Assembly (NCBI RefSeq): GCF_014066305.1
Contig: NW_023501057.1
Location: forward strand, 1-64,000
Origin: Letharia columbiana
Lineage: Eukaryota > Ascomycota > Lecanoromycetes > Lecanorales > Parmeliaceae
Direction of reading: 5' to 3'
DNA: 64,000 bases
Made by a program: the position numbers and the translations under genes. The notes beneath the pieces were generated by a model. The model saw nothing but the letters and a program-made list of their open reading frames with translations, made no database searches and was not told the DNA's origin. Below, piece after piece: positions 11,129-21,760 of this stretch (position 1 is the first letter of the stretch; every line of letters begins with the position of its first letter).

Positions 11129-11337
11129 ATGCGTCTCAACAAACTCATCCCGTGCTCATCATCGTGATCACCACCACTCTAGCCCGCGAGACAGGTGCCG
11201 CTGTGGCCTACTACGCACAGAGGATTTATTGCCGGCTTACGTGGCTATCGTGGGTACTCGTCAGTCTAGAGGATTCAGACTACATGAATATAGATGGTTC
11301 CCATTGGATGCACATATGCAGGTGGGCGTATTGGTAG
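11129..11337 (+). pseudogene. Broken duplicate of the small 'zygote-specific'-like secreted protein
   Basis: ATGCGTCTCAACAAACTCATCCC at 11129 is nearly identical to the start of the intact gene at 11663. After eight codons (MRLNKLIP) the frame shifts; continuing in the next frame gives VLIIVITTTLAR...GAAVAYYAQ, aligning with the signal peptide and first mature residues of the intact protein. The cysteine-rich remainder is not recognisable. The leader upstream is also similar (CCTCACCATGCGTCTCA). It is a decayed tandem duplicate about 530 bp upstream of its partner. Confidence 0.6.
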
Positions 11338-11662
11338 GCCTCGTGCTGTGAACAGGGTAACGTCAGCCTTGTTTAATTGAAGAGAAGAGTTGGGGTAACA
11401 GAATACCATCGTAGTTCATGGGACGGACACACCTTCCGAAACGCCAAAAGCAGAGAGCTGCATTAGTCTAACTCGCGGTCCTCTTGAGCCGTCAACTCAT
11501 CTCTCATCTCTCACTTCTCATTTAACATCCCTCACAACAGCTCCTCCTCACCTCCACCGCACTGCCTCAACCTCCCTCACTTGAACCATTCAGCCTCCAT
11601 ACATACCTAACCCACGTCCAACCACACCACACCACTCCCATCAAACAACGACAAACATCACC
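11338..11662. promoter_or_regulatory. Promoter and CT-rich leader of the small secreted protein gene
   Basis: About 325 bases without a gene. From 11490 to 11660 the strand is strikingly C/A/T-rich with repeated TCTCATC, CCTCAC and CACACCAC words and almost no G, a composition common immediately upstream of highly expressed fungal genes. Confidence 0.45.
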
Positions 11663-11905
11663 ATGCGTCTCACCAAGCTCATCCCAATGACCATCATAAT
11701 CACTTCCGCCCTCGCCGGCCCCGCCGCCTACGGTATCTGCCAAGCAGGATGTGCAGGCGTCGCCGTGGCTTGCTATGCAGCTGCTGGAGCAATCATGGGC
11801 GTGACAGCCGGAGCTGCTGCCCCTCCTGCAGTCCTAGCTTGCAATGCAGCCTTCGGATCTTGTCAAGCCGCTTGTGCTGCTGCTTTGGTCATGCCTACTC
11901 CTTAG
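11663..11905 (+). CDS. Small secreted cysteine-rich protein, fungal 'zygote-specific class V'-like family
   Basis: An 80-residue protein with a signal peptide (MRLTKLIPMTIIITSALAGP, cleavage probably after residue 18) and a short mature chain rich in Ala with six cysteines: GICQAGCAG, VACYAAAG, LACNAAFGSCQAAC. This spacing and the AYGICQAGCAGVAVACYAAAG block match a small ascomycete family often annotated 'zygote-specific class V copy B gene protein', a name inherited from an algal entry and uninformative about function. The mature part could form one or two hydrophobic hairpins. A decayed duplicate lies just upstream. Single exon; start is unambiguous because of the signal peptide. Confidence 0.8.
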   Translation: MRLTKLIPMTIIITSALAGPAAYGICQAGCAGVAVACYAAAGAIMGVTAGAAAPPAVLACNAAFGSCQAACAAALVMPTP

Positions 11906-12196
11906 GCATACCCTCCAGTATGACAAGGTATGGTTTTCTCTTTCATGAAGACATGCTTCATCCTATCTTGTCCATAGATCCCTTACTTCTTGGGCAGATG
12001 ATCAGACCAGACAAAGTATGGCGTGTTATAGGCGGAGCCTTGTCTGATTTGTCCATGGACTCGGACGGTTGCGGGTGGTTTTGCTATTTTGTGGTATCGG
12101 TCGTGGCCAAATATGAGCTGGGGGGATTCAGCTGGTTAGGTCAGGAGGTAGGCGAATTTATAAAAGCTGGATGTGGCAGGTCGAGAGCACAGCAAT

Positions 12197-13475
12197 TCAA
12201 TCCATGCCTTTGAAGCTCATGACATGTTGCACACCACTTTGGGCTTTACCCTTATTTCGCTTCCTTTTCTTCTTCTTCTTCCCCTTGCGCTGCTCTTCCT
12301 CACTGCTCTCCACCGAATCAGCTCCGCGGTCATCCTCATCACTGTCAAACCCATTGGCCCTCTTGCCATTCCTAGCGCCCACTTCCTCGACTTCATCCTC
12401 TTCGTCCTCTCCATTATCCAATCCATAATTGTCGTCCCAAACCTTGACAATCTGTCCACCCCCACTAATCATCCTTCCCCCAATCTCAAACCCCAAACCC
12501 AATACCCCCTCCACCTCATCGTGTCTCACCTCCGTCTCATGTAGTACCTTCGGCTTTTTCCTGCCCATGTCCACAAATCTGACGCACCCATCATCCATTC
12601 CCACTGCCACCATTGGATTCTCCCCCATAGCGGCCAGCACATCAGCACTAGCCCCCTTCCCCACCACAGCAACGGTCTGTTCATTATCGTCCCACGACCC
12701 CACCTGCCATATCCGTAGGACTCCCTTCTCACTCCCAACCACCAGCTTCCCATCCACAATGCAAGAGCTCAGTATCTCCTCTCCCTGATCCTCGCTCTTA
12801 ATCAACACTCCTTTTCGTATGTCCATTATCGCTATGGTACTGCCGCCTGTGGAAGCCCATTGTTTGCTGAGTCCGCTTCTGGAGTCTTCAGTTGGCGGTA
12901 GTGGTGTCATAGAGGAAACATAGTCGTCGTGTGGATGGTGCGTTTGTTGTGGGTTGGAGGATGCGAGGGTGGAGTTGGCGCGGAGGTCGTAGAGGTAGAC
13001 GGCGGAGGAGTCCGTGGAGAGGAGGAGGGTTTGGGGCGTTTGGGCGTGGAGGATGGAAGTTGGATCAATTGAGTTACTGTTATGGCCCACAGACACGTTA
13101 GAAAATTCAATCGAAGCGCATGAACCAAGTGGGGGTGTAAATATACTTGTGTAGCGGTACAGCGATTTTACTCGCGACCTGCCCCGTCTCTGTGGCCGCA
13201 ACCTTCACAATTCCATCCGTCCCAGCAGAAAACAGTTGCTCCCCATCATGATCGAAGCATAGGCTGCGACAGCTTCCTTTATGACGACGCGTACGCCATG
13301 CGGTTTCGATGGTGCTATTGCGCGCCTCCTTGGGGTCTGAGGAAGGGAGGCGCTGGAGTTGAACATGGCCTGAGGCGAGGCCTAGAGCAAGGAGAGGAAC
13401 GTTGGGGTGAATGGCTTGAGCGAACAGATCGGAGCGAATGGGGTAGGTGCAAATGGAGCTAAATGAGTTGGACAT
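12197..13475 (-). CDS. jip5: WD40 protein JIP5 (ribosome biogenesis)
   Basis: Two exons, 13475-13147 and 13076-12197, joined by a 70-bp GT-AG intron in phase 2 (AA/T giving Asn), for 402 residues. WD40-like repeats are visible: an [18 protein letters not shown] opening, [54 protein letters not shown] and [14 protein letters not shown]. The C-terminus is an acidic then lysine-rich tail ([34 protein letters not shown]), the typical Jip5 ending that suits a nucleolar protein. Known family role: nucleolar WD40 protein linked to ribosome biogenesis in yeast. The length agrees with the family. Nothing odd seen. Confidence 0.9.
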
Positions 13476-13569
13476 CGAAGGAAGGTGGGAGGATGTAATT
13501 GTTTACTTGGATGCTTTTAAACCTCAGCCCATGCTAAGAAAAATACCAGTAGCGTGATTACAAGGCCGC

Positions 13570-14270
13570 GCCAGACTTGTATGGGGGTCACATCAAAATA
13601 AGGCGCGGCCTCGTAGTAACCTCGCTGTCACTATCATACCGTCGCTAGATCTCGCTATCACCGATGAGGCTATTCGTATAATGAAGGCTCTCCGCCTTCC
13701 CGAGATATAAGGCGAAAAGAAGACTCGCCGCCGTCGGAGCTGGGGATTTCCACGGGGAAGAGGAAGAGGACTTTATCGGTGGTGTTGCTTATGTAGTCTA
13801 GTCTAATCCTCCCTACTCCTGGGCGGAAATACGCTCCCTTATATCGTCCCTCAATCCATCGTACTCGGAGTGTCCACGGGCAACTTTAGTATTGTTGACG
13901 CGACCTCCGAGGGTATCATAGGCGCGAGTTTACTACGTTTAATCCCCTTTCGCGGCTCTTTCTACTTATTAAGACTGATAGAGATCTTCCGCTTAATAGG
14001 GGGATAGTAGAAGGTAGGGAGGGTATTAAATGATGGCGACGGCGATCTAAACGTGTCAGAGTACGTGCCGCGACTTCACTCAACATCACTAAGGTCACTC
14101 TTATCCTTCTCTTATAGCAGAGCCATATCGTCTTTCGAGAAAACCTCTAACAGAGGACGATCCCGATTAATGCCTTCAGGGTTGCTACTATACCAATCCA
14201 GCTCCTCCTAAATATCCTCGAAGCCCCCATATTGCGGAGGCTGACGAACGACGCGTTCTTGAGAGATCAT
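13570..14270 (-). pseudogene. Coding relic with multiple in-frame stops
   Basis: Starting at ATG 14270, one minus-strand frame reads as plausible protein (MISQERVVRQPPQYGGFEDI, then EELDWYSSNPEGINRDRPL, LLEVFSKDDMALL, IKRKISISLNK) for more than 150 codons. It is interrupted by at least seven nonsense codons: TAG or TAA where CAG/CAA would fit, and TGA where CGA would fit. That pattern is what C-to-T change of a coding strand produces, consistent with repeat-induced point mutation or plain decay. The 3' end (13564-13610) carries a perfect 9-bp inverted pair GGCCGCGCC/GGCGCGGCC. Family unrecognised; a basic stretch IKRKISISLNK could be part of a nuclear protein. Confidence 0.45.
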
Positions 14271-14662
14271 AGTGAGCGGGGCGGAGTTATGGATAGCTTC
14301 AAAAAAATTGGTGGGCGACAGCTAAGGAATGAAGAAGAAGAGTACAACAGGTAAGGAGGGCTGCCAAATTACTATGAGAGGGCCTTACTAATCCGGCGGG
14401 TCGGCCTAATCGTTCTCCGGTAATATTACCGTGGGGGTGGGCTGAGGTTTAAAAGCTACCGTTTACTTAGTGGTTGCTTCAAGTTTGGTGGCAAAGTATG
14501 CAGGGCCCCTATGTTGGTCAAAGTGAATGTTGTCGTAGCTACCAAACATTCTTATACTAACTTAGCTAAGATACTACCGTTTCAATGCTAATGTACACAC
14601 GAGGAGCCTGCTCCCCACATATTTAACGTCCATCGATTCGCTCATCTGAAGTATTCTGAAGG
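14271..14662. other. Intergenic, AT-rich, probably same decayed block
   Basis: No open frame of note. Contains the perfect palindrome CGGTAATATTACCG near 14416. Composition continues that of the adjacent relic. Confidence 0.35.
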
Positions 14663-17600
14663 CTATTTATTTGTTCTCGTCTTCTTTGGAGCCATCCTCT
14701 TCTTCCTCTTGCTTCCCTTTGCTGATGAGGAAGGCTCGTCGTATGCTTCCTCCACGTCCTCTTCCTCTTCAGGTGGTTCATATATGTCCTTGCCCCTAGC
14801 AGACCTTCTCGTAGGCGCGGTTTCTCTTTTCTCGGCTTTGGGTGCCTTCGCCTTGAGCTTAGGCTTCTTCTTGGGAGACTCGAGGTCTTCGCTATTTGAC
14901 TCATCTTCCTTTGGAGGTTTGAATGTGTCGAATTTGCGCTTTGGTTTTTTACGACCGGTGGCCTTGCTGGCCTCTGGCTCTTGAGCTGCGTTCGCATCTT
15001 CTGCTTCGTCCTGCCCACTTTCCAATGGGGCAGCTGTAGCTGAAGCTTTCTGTTTACTCTTCTCCCCTGTATTAGGCATCTCCGTTTCTTCTTTCGGACC
15101 CTCTGCTGCTTGCGGCCTGACGACGTCGCGGCTGTTGTTTCGCTTCTCCCTGATGACTTTTGCTTCTGCCGGATTTAATAACAAGAATTCCGATACGCTG
15201 GTCTCGCATTTGTCTGCATGCTTAGTTTTGGCCTGCACCAGAGATTAAAACAGACCTCGAATTAGATGGATAGAATCTCACGTTAGCGCTCATCTTGTCC
15301 ACGCTCTTCAAGCAGACATTGCAGTATCGTAGTTTCTTAGGAGCTTCAGATTGACTTGGCTGTTTGGGATCCTCATCCACCTGTGTCTCTGTCACCGGTT
15401 CTTTCGTTTGCATCCCTTCATCGAGGCCTGAACCAGCTTTTGAACGCCTTTCGAGTTCCATCGCCCGGTCTCGCAACGAGTCGCGCTCCTCTGTGATACT
15501 CACGAGGTCCTCCCGTAACCGGTCCCATCCATCTGCGGCGTCTTGGAGGTGCCTGACTTGTTGCTGCAGCCGGTCACGCTCCGTTGCCGCGTCTCGAAGA
15601 TCCCTGACCTGTATTTGCAACTGGTCACGCACCTTTACGATTCTTTCGAGATTTTTGACCTCTTCTTGCAGTCGATCACGCTCCTCTTCGGTCTCTTCAT
15701 TATCGCGATGAACGGACTCGTGCTCCTCTTGTTGCTAGTTGCTGTCAGCCGCTGTACTAACTCCGGATAATTACCCTTACCTTGGCCGTCAGGGCATACA
15801 TGTTCGTGTGGCAATGTTGATGTTGACAGATGCCATCTTCAGCGTGTTCTTCTTCAATGTGGAGTCGCAGATGTTCTGAAATGGCCTTGTTTTCATCAGA
15901 CGATAGCTTGCAAATCATGACACTTAAGCTTACCTCATAGCTTGATTCTGTCTGGTTTTCACCCAACCAACTCGTACAATTTGGTTGCGGGCACTTTTGC
16001 GGGTCTGGCTGATGAATAATCTTCTTTTGATGTAGCTTAAGGTGGTCTTGTTGTTGCTACGGAGAGTCAGCATTATGAAGTTTGCAACGGTTAGCGCATT
16101 TTTACCTGTTTCGTCACCCCTGCCCAGTCCTGCGGACAGAATGGACAAGAGGATTTCAGCTTAGCTCTGCTCTCTGAGATCCTTAGCCGCTGCTCTAAAC
16201 TGTTCATTTCAGAAAGCTTCTCCTCTGCAATTCTCAGCCGCTCTTGTAGGCCATCAGTCTCAACAACGCTCGCCTCTGCAATCTTCAACCGATCTTTGAG
16301 CTCATTTATTTCAGCATTAGTGAGCAACCGTGGATGTATCGAAAGAAAATCTGGACCTCCGCGACCCTCTGTTGCTTTGATGGAACTAGGTTCAGGGAGT
16401 TGACCAGTGATCAAGCTACCGAGGATATCTGATGGTGGCTGATCAGGGATGCCCAAAGCGTTTATGGATCCTTGATCAACATGTGGACCTGCTCCTGACG
16501 GTGCTTGAAGCACGTCGGGTACTTCTCCGGGACCCGTCTCAGACTTGGCATTCCCATGCCTAGGAGAACTGGTACTTAGGGAGTCGGACCCGTCTGTTAC
16601 ATCCTCGAAAACGTCGCGAATGAAAATCTCTACAGGGTGAGAATCCGATTTCACTGGGGTACCCGAGAGCTCAGCAAAGATTTTTTGGATGTTGTCGTCC
16701 ACCACCACGTTTGAGTTACGATCGAGGCCGAAGGCGCCGTGGCCGGGTATATCAAGGCTCAAATTGTTCGATTTCGGGTACGCAGACGAGTCCCAATCGA
16801 ATAAGAATTTAAGTGCCTTTTCGAAATGCAGATTGTTCAAGTACAAATCTCCGGTATTGTGCCAATTTGCCGAGCAATAGCAGTAGCCAACGTTTGGGCG
16901 CACTATCTTCAGATCATACTTCAGTTCGCCCACACCACCTGAGTCAAAGCCTGACTCCAGGTTCCACGAAGACTGATACCTCGTGGAGCGAATCCGAAAC
17001 TTATTGTCTGGCCGGCCAAAAACTGGTTTTATGTTGTCCTGAAAATTCCGATTTGAGGCCCGAGATACAGAGACAATTTTCTCTTCGCGAATAACTTTCC
17101 CAGGACCCAGGATATCCAGGAACATGTCCCAAATTTCGGTTGGACCCTCCTTCGCTTTCTCTTCCTCATCCTCTTCCTCATTCCCGACCAGCCAGCAAGC
17201 CATGGCATAGAGAGCTCTGTGGGTAAATTCTCTGAGATACATGCCTCCTCTGTTGAATTGGAGTAGAACTTCAGCCTCAAGCGGGGATTGCGCGAAAATC
17301 GGTGCTGCACTTGTTTGAGAACCCGAGTCGATGTCATCAGTAGGTTGCCTTTGAGTTGGCTCTCTTCCCAAACCCGGCAAATTGATGTCATTGTACCGAT
17401 CTAGGAATCCAAGCGCCTGTTTGTTTTGTGTATTGTGCTGCTCCCCAGCTCCGCGCTGTACCTTCTCTTTCCGCTCGTTCTCTAGCATCGCAATCTTGGC
17501 TTTTGTCGTTGGCGAAGGTGGATTTTCGTCGAAATGTTTGCCCCAGTCGATCGGTTGTCCAGCGGTCACAGGATCCAAATCACCTGGTTTCGTCCAGAAA

Positions 17601-18112
17601 TGGAAGGAAGGTAACTCATCGTGAGCTAAGGCAATGAAAAACAAATTGCGTAGGGTCTTCTTCTCATCGTCGGCTCCTTTGTCAGCTGCTTTCCCGAAAG
17701 GGACTATGGAGCTCAAGGGAGGCCGGGAGATTGGCTGGTCGTCTAGAGCAGCAAGACACCGAGTTTCGAAGTCGTAAATGTCGCCCAGGGTGATAATTGC
17801 TGTCTTGGGGTTCGCATACCCCACGAAGTCGGAAGCACGAAAGATTTTGCCTGACCGGAGGAATCCCGATAGAATACCCTTACGAGCATCCTTGATCATC
17901 TCATAATTGGGCTTCTTGGGGTCCTTGTCCCGAGGCACACGTCGCTCTCCCACAAGTGTTTCGAAGAATTCAGGAGGAGCAGCGGTAGCAGCATTTTGGC
18001 CGGATTTCAAACGGGGCTCTAAAGGCAAAGTGAGGGGTGTGGCAGATTCGCCGAAATTGGACTTCAAGAGTTCAGAAAACCCCAACATGGCAGCGAGTTC
18101 AATGTTTTGCAA
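14663..18112 (-). CDS. 1082-residue protein with C-terminal C2H2-like zinc fingers and nuclear-type tail, function unknown
   Basis: Five exons: 18112-16106, 16056-15934, 15875-15781, 15734-15281 and 15232-14663, with introns of 47-58 bp; lengths sum to 1083 codons. Exon 1 encodes ~670 residues with no domain I recognise, ending in heptad-like repeats (LKDRLKIAEA, LQERLRIAEE, LEQRLRISES). Splicing rebuilds fingers: CPFC...H..H across intron 1, CPQPNC...EHLRLHIEEEH across intron 2, CQHQHC...EEH across intron 3, and YCNVCLKSVDKMSAN/AKTKHADKC across intron 4. A coiled coil (RDLRDAATERDRLQQQVRHL) lies between. The tail is Lys/Glu-rich with RKKPKRK and PKKKPKLK signals. Restoration of Cys/His spacing by each intron supports the model. 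Likely nuclear, DNA- or RNA-associated by inference. Confidence 0.75.
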
Positions 18113-18819
18113 ACATTGATCAACGCAACGCTAGATCGTTCAATGTGGCCATTCTTGTTTTTGTAGTGATGCGCAGCGGTCGGCATTCTTGTAATCGCAA
18201 TAATAGAGAAAAGATATCGATGGGGAGAGCTGTCTGCAGGCAGGCTTCTGACAAAGCCCAGTTGGAGCCATAGACAATGAATCAAAGACAAAGGATACGA
18301 ATGTAACATGCAGCACCATGCTTGCGGTGAGATGCGCTCAGAAACAAGCCCAGAATATGACGCTTCGGATTAGGAGATTGAGGAATGAAACAAGCCAAAC
18401 AAGCCGCATCTGGCATCTGAGACAGGTGCAGAATGTGTAGCTCACTCTCCTCGATCAAGCTGATGTGGCTGTATGACCACTTCTGGCAGCATTGCTGTCT
18501 CTTGTCGATTATGAGGCACTGCGGATGCTAAGATATTTGTAGCTTGCTGGACTTGTAAGGAGGGGGACCGGCAGAGTCCTGCACTTATACCCATTGTTCT
18601 ATCTACATTGCAATAATTACGGCCTTTGATGTAAGCAAATGAACCTTGTGCCCGGGCACGCTGGGGAGCCTCAGTGCGAGAGTGCCTCCTTAGGGTCCTC
18701 GACCAATGGAGTATGTCCTACACGAATACTCTGTGCTGTCAACAAATTGTGTTAGATGAACGCAATCTGAAGAGTCACTTTATTGAACAGCCCAAAGTGC
18801 TCACCCGAGATCTTGAAGC
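18113..18819. other. Divergent intergenic region, no gene seen
   Basis: About 700 bases between the starts of the zinc-finger gene (minus) and the hydrolase gene (plus). No convincing ORF, repeat or RNA gene. It must contain both promoters. Confidence 0.45.
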
Positions 18820-20107
18820 ATGGAGCAATGGGTTCGCCGCAATCCATTGACCCTTCCCGCTACTCTGCTCGGTCTTCAACTCGCAATCACCGTCGGTTTC
18901 AAGCTCTATAAGATAAAGACTGGCGGAGCCCAAGATGAGCAAATTGTGCCTTCCCCAAGCAAGACCTTGTTGCCAAAGCTTTCACCTGAAGAGACTGCAA
19001 GCTGTCCATACCCACCGGATGCCTATCCAGGTACAAGAGATGTCGAGTCACCCTATGGAAGCTTGAGAGTCTACGAATGGGGACCAGAAAATGGGAGAAA
19101 AGTGTTACTTGTACACGGGATATCGAATCCGTGCATTGCATTGGGAGCCGTTGCGCATGGCCTGGCTGACAAGGGGTGTCGAGTGATGATGTTTGATCTT
19201 CCAGGTCGCGGATATTCTGATACACCTGTCCCTACTCCCCATTCAAACCGCCTCTACACCACTACAATCCTTTTAGCTCTGACCTCGTCTCCTCTATCAT
19301 GGACAGGCAATGGCGAGACCTTCTCCTTGATTGGCTACTCCCTAGGCGGTGGAATCGTCGTCAATTTCACTTCTTACTTTCCTTTTCTTGTTTCTTCCTT
19401 GGTCCTCCTCGCTCCGGCTGGTCTTGTCCGCCAGAGCCGTATTACTTTGATGAACAAAATACTCTACAATACAGGATTGATCAACGAGACAACTTTAGAG
19501 AAGATCGTTATAGGTCGAATGAGACGTGAAGAACTACCGGCAAGGCCTACTAAGCTAAAAAAGAAGCCATCGATAGGAACCGCTATTGGAGAGGAGATGC
19601 CAAAAGAGAGAGAAGAAGATATACCCACCCCACCATCTTTGTCACACACTAGGCCTAACATCACGATCTCGGGAATCATAGTACGTTTACATCTTGCAAG
19701 TCGCAATGATGGTTGAATTATCTGATTTCCTTCAGCCATGGCAGCTTGACAATCATCCAGGATACATCAAATCCTTCATGTCTAGTATTCGATATGGGCC
19801 AATCACCGGACAACATGCTGACTGGCAACGGATTGCCAAAAGATTGGCTGCACAGAATGCCTCCATGGAGGAGAGAACACAGAAAGAAGGTTTGCAGAAC
19901 GGCAAGGTACTGGTCATAGCTGGACACAAAGATGCAATCATTGTCGAAGACGAGCTGGTTGCAGATGCTACAGAAATTCTAGGGGAGAACAGTGTCAGAT
20001 TTGAATTCGTTGACGCAGGTCACGATCTGCCTGTCTCTAAGAGCAAGGAGATACTTGGATTTATCTCGGCCTTCTGGGAGGAAAGTTCCTCGACGCCAAG
20101 GTCATGA
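18820..20107 (+). CDS. Alpha/beta hydrolase, membrane-anchored, substrate unknown
   Basis: Two exons, 18820-19680 and 19736-20107 (intron with GTACGT donor, phase 0), giving 410 residues. An N-terminal hydrophobic segment (LPATLLGLQLAITVGFKLY) could be a signal anchor. The hydrolase core follows: strand and oxyanion region VLLVHGISNPC, GRGYSDTPVP, nucleophile elbow FSLIGYSLGGGIVVNF with catalytic Ser in G-Y-S-L-G, acid candidate in GHKDAIIVEDE and catalytic His in DAGHDLPVSKS. These appear in the correct order for the fold. A lysine-rich insert (TKLKKKPS) sits in the cap region. It could be an esterase or lipase-like enzyme; the sequence does not settle the substrate. Confidence 0.85.
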
Positions 20108-20523
20108 ATGCACGAATAGTTCAGAACTTCGCTTCCCTTTCTTTCTTACCCAAGAGTTACATATCCATGAAACCATTCGCCTTTCATAGCCAGTGGTTCC
20201 TTTCTCTCTGCTTACCAATCTCAAATTGCATTCCTCCCCAACTTGTCGTGATATTTGTGTGCTATTTCTTGCTACCTGATTCTTTGAGTTTGGTGCAAAA
20301 TGGTCTCTCCGCTCCCTTCCGAACGAGGCGTTTAACGTGTAAAGGTATCTAAGATTTAGCATCCGACCAAAGATGTCTAAACGTGAAAATGTGCTGTTCT
20401 CTACACTGACTTGTTACGCTCGCCATGATCGGTCTGCTACACCGTCCAAGGTTTTGGGAAGCTCTGGTCTCCGCACATGCTAGAAGGACATTTTGGGCGA
20501 GCTCGGTCCTACGGGAGAAAACA
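20108..20523. other. 3' flank of the hydrolase gene, no gene seen
   Basis: No supported coding region. The sequence leads into the tRNA-like repeat pair at 20524. Confidence 0.4.
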
Positions 20524-20598
20524 AGAAGCACCGCAACACCATTGTACCAGCGCCATTAGGAATCCAACCTAATACGAACTAAATATCTCCGCCAAACA
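20524..20598. repeat. tRNA-like dispersed repeat, copy 1 (B-box damaged)
   Basis: About 75 bp almost identical to 20755-20829. The position matching the tRNA T-loop reads AATCCAACC on the plus strand instead of GATTCGAACC, so this copy has lost the consensus B-box. The shared ends are AGAAGCACCGCAACACC and CTCCGCCAAAC. Confidence 0.6.
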
Positions 20599-20754
20599 CG
20601 GTCACAACCAACAGGTCTCCGCCCTCGGACTATGACTACCGGGGAACATTTCGCTTCACAAATCAATCCGTCGCACGGAATTCGAACCTAAGCCCTCGTC
20701 AATACCGTTCGACGGAACTTTAAAACCTACGGCTAATAGGGCTGCCAGAAAGTA

Positions 20755-20829
20755 AGAAGCACCGCAACACCATTGTACCAGCGCCATTAGGATTCGAACC
20801 TAATACGAACTAAATATCTCCGCCAAACG
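20755..20829. repeat. tRNA-like dispersed repeat, copy 2 (intact T-arm)
   Basis: On the minus strand this copy contains TTAGG-TTCGAAT-CCTAA, a perfect 5-bp T-stem with a T-loop matching the pol III B-box consensus, followed by TGGCGCT like an acceptor 3' strand. No complete cloverleaf can be drawn, so it is tRNA-derived rather than a tRNA. A further TTCGAATTCC-type box lies between the copies near 20690. Together with copy 1 this suggests a SINE-like unit. Confidence 0.5.
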
Positions 20830-21243
20830 ACGGGTGGATATCTGAAGTTGAGCTTTGAATGAGCTATGGCGATTCGATTCAGGACATCGCAGGCAGAAGA
20901 GTCAGATGCACAAGGGGATGGTTGATTCTATATTAACCTCGCGGCTGATATGCTATACTAGTAAGACACAACTACGTGTATCTCTATTACACTATTGTTG
21001 AGGAGGACGTGGCAGATTCCAGTGGGCTTTATTTGCTCAAGCCCGAAGTCAGAAAAGCCCAAAATACGTGCTCTGGCTTGAAGCCACAAACTCTCCCAAT
21101 AGTACTAACATAAAACGACCCAAACCCTCGCCCAAAGATTTCCTACCGTCCTGCGACGAGTGCAAATGGATCTCATCTTTTATCCCCCAAATTACGCCTA
21201 TAGTCTCACCCTCACTCTCACCAATCCTCTCACTGACCTTAGA
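20830..21243. other. Intergenic, no gene seen
   Basis: AT-rich stretch, then a C-rich leader with CTCACTCTCACC words into the next start codon. An in-frame upstream ATG at 21166 exists but its codons look like untranslated leader. Confidence 0.4.
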
Positions 21244-21743
21244 ATGTCCCACCCGACCCCCTCCCCCACCCGCCTCACCACGGATACTCCCTTATCCCCA
21301 ACGCAACTCACTCCCGACACCCCCTCATCCCCCACCTTCCCTCCCATCCCCGCCCGCAACCCCAGTCGTGGCAACAGCAATAGCGAATCCCAACGCCCAT
21401 CCCAGAACGAGGTCACGCTACAACAAGCACTGGAGCAAGGGCCGGTCACAGTGCCAAAGAACCTGAGACGCTTGTCGGAATTTGATGCAAATCTTAGTAG
21501 ACGCGAGAGGAGGAAGTCAAAGGCGTGGTCGGGCGAGAGCCAGGGTGTTTCAGACGGCTATGGTGAGGGAGAAGGGGAGGGCGCAAGACGGAGGTCAGGG
21601 CCGTTGGATGCCGAGGAATTGAAGGTGTTTGTTGTTGAGAAGCTGAGGCGGGTGAGTTTTTACACTGTTTGGGGGGTGTGGTGGATGGGATGCTGATGGT
21701 TACGCTTTCTTAGATATCAAGGCTCTGGTCCAACCAGTCTTGA
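21244..21743 (+). CDS. Short disordered protein, function unknown
   Basis: Two exons, 21244-21651 and 21714-21743 (GTGAGT...TTAG intron), giving 145 residues; the second exon encodes only ISRLWSNQS. The first ~60 residues are Ser/Thr/Pro-rich. The middle part, VTLQQALEQGPVTVPKNLRR, and the end, LDAEELKVFVVEKLRRISRLW, look like two amphipathic helices and are the likely conserved parts. A charged Gly/Glu/Arg linker lies between. The tiny final exon is supported by the smooth continuation of a Leu/Arg helix and an immediate stop. No domain recognised. Confidence 0.6.
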
Positions 21744-21760
21744 TGGAAGATGATGGACGC

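Noticed and set aside
14410..14430. CGGTAATATTACCG palindrome containing TAATATTAC, the replication-origin nonanucleotide of CRESS DNA viruses
   Set aside because: No Rep-like coding sequence, no iterons and a stem that includes the nonamer itself; most likely chance.
20755..20829. Possible tRNA gene on the minus strand
   Set aside because: Only the T-arm and part of an acceptor strand can be drawn; no anticodon arm, D-arm or matching 5' acceptor strand.
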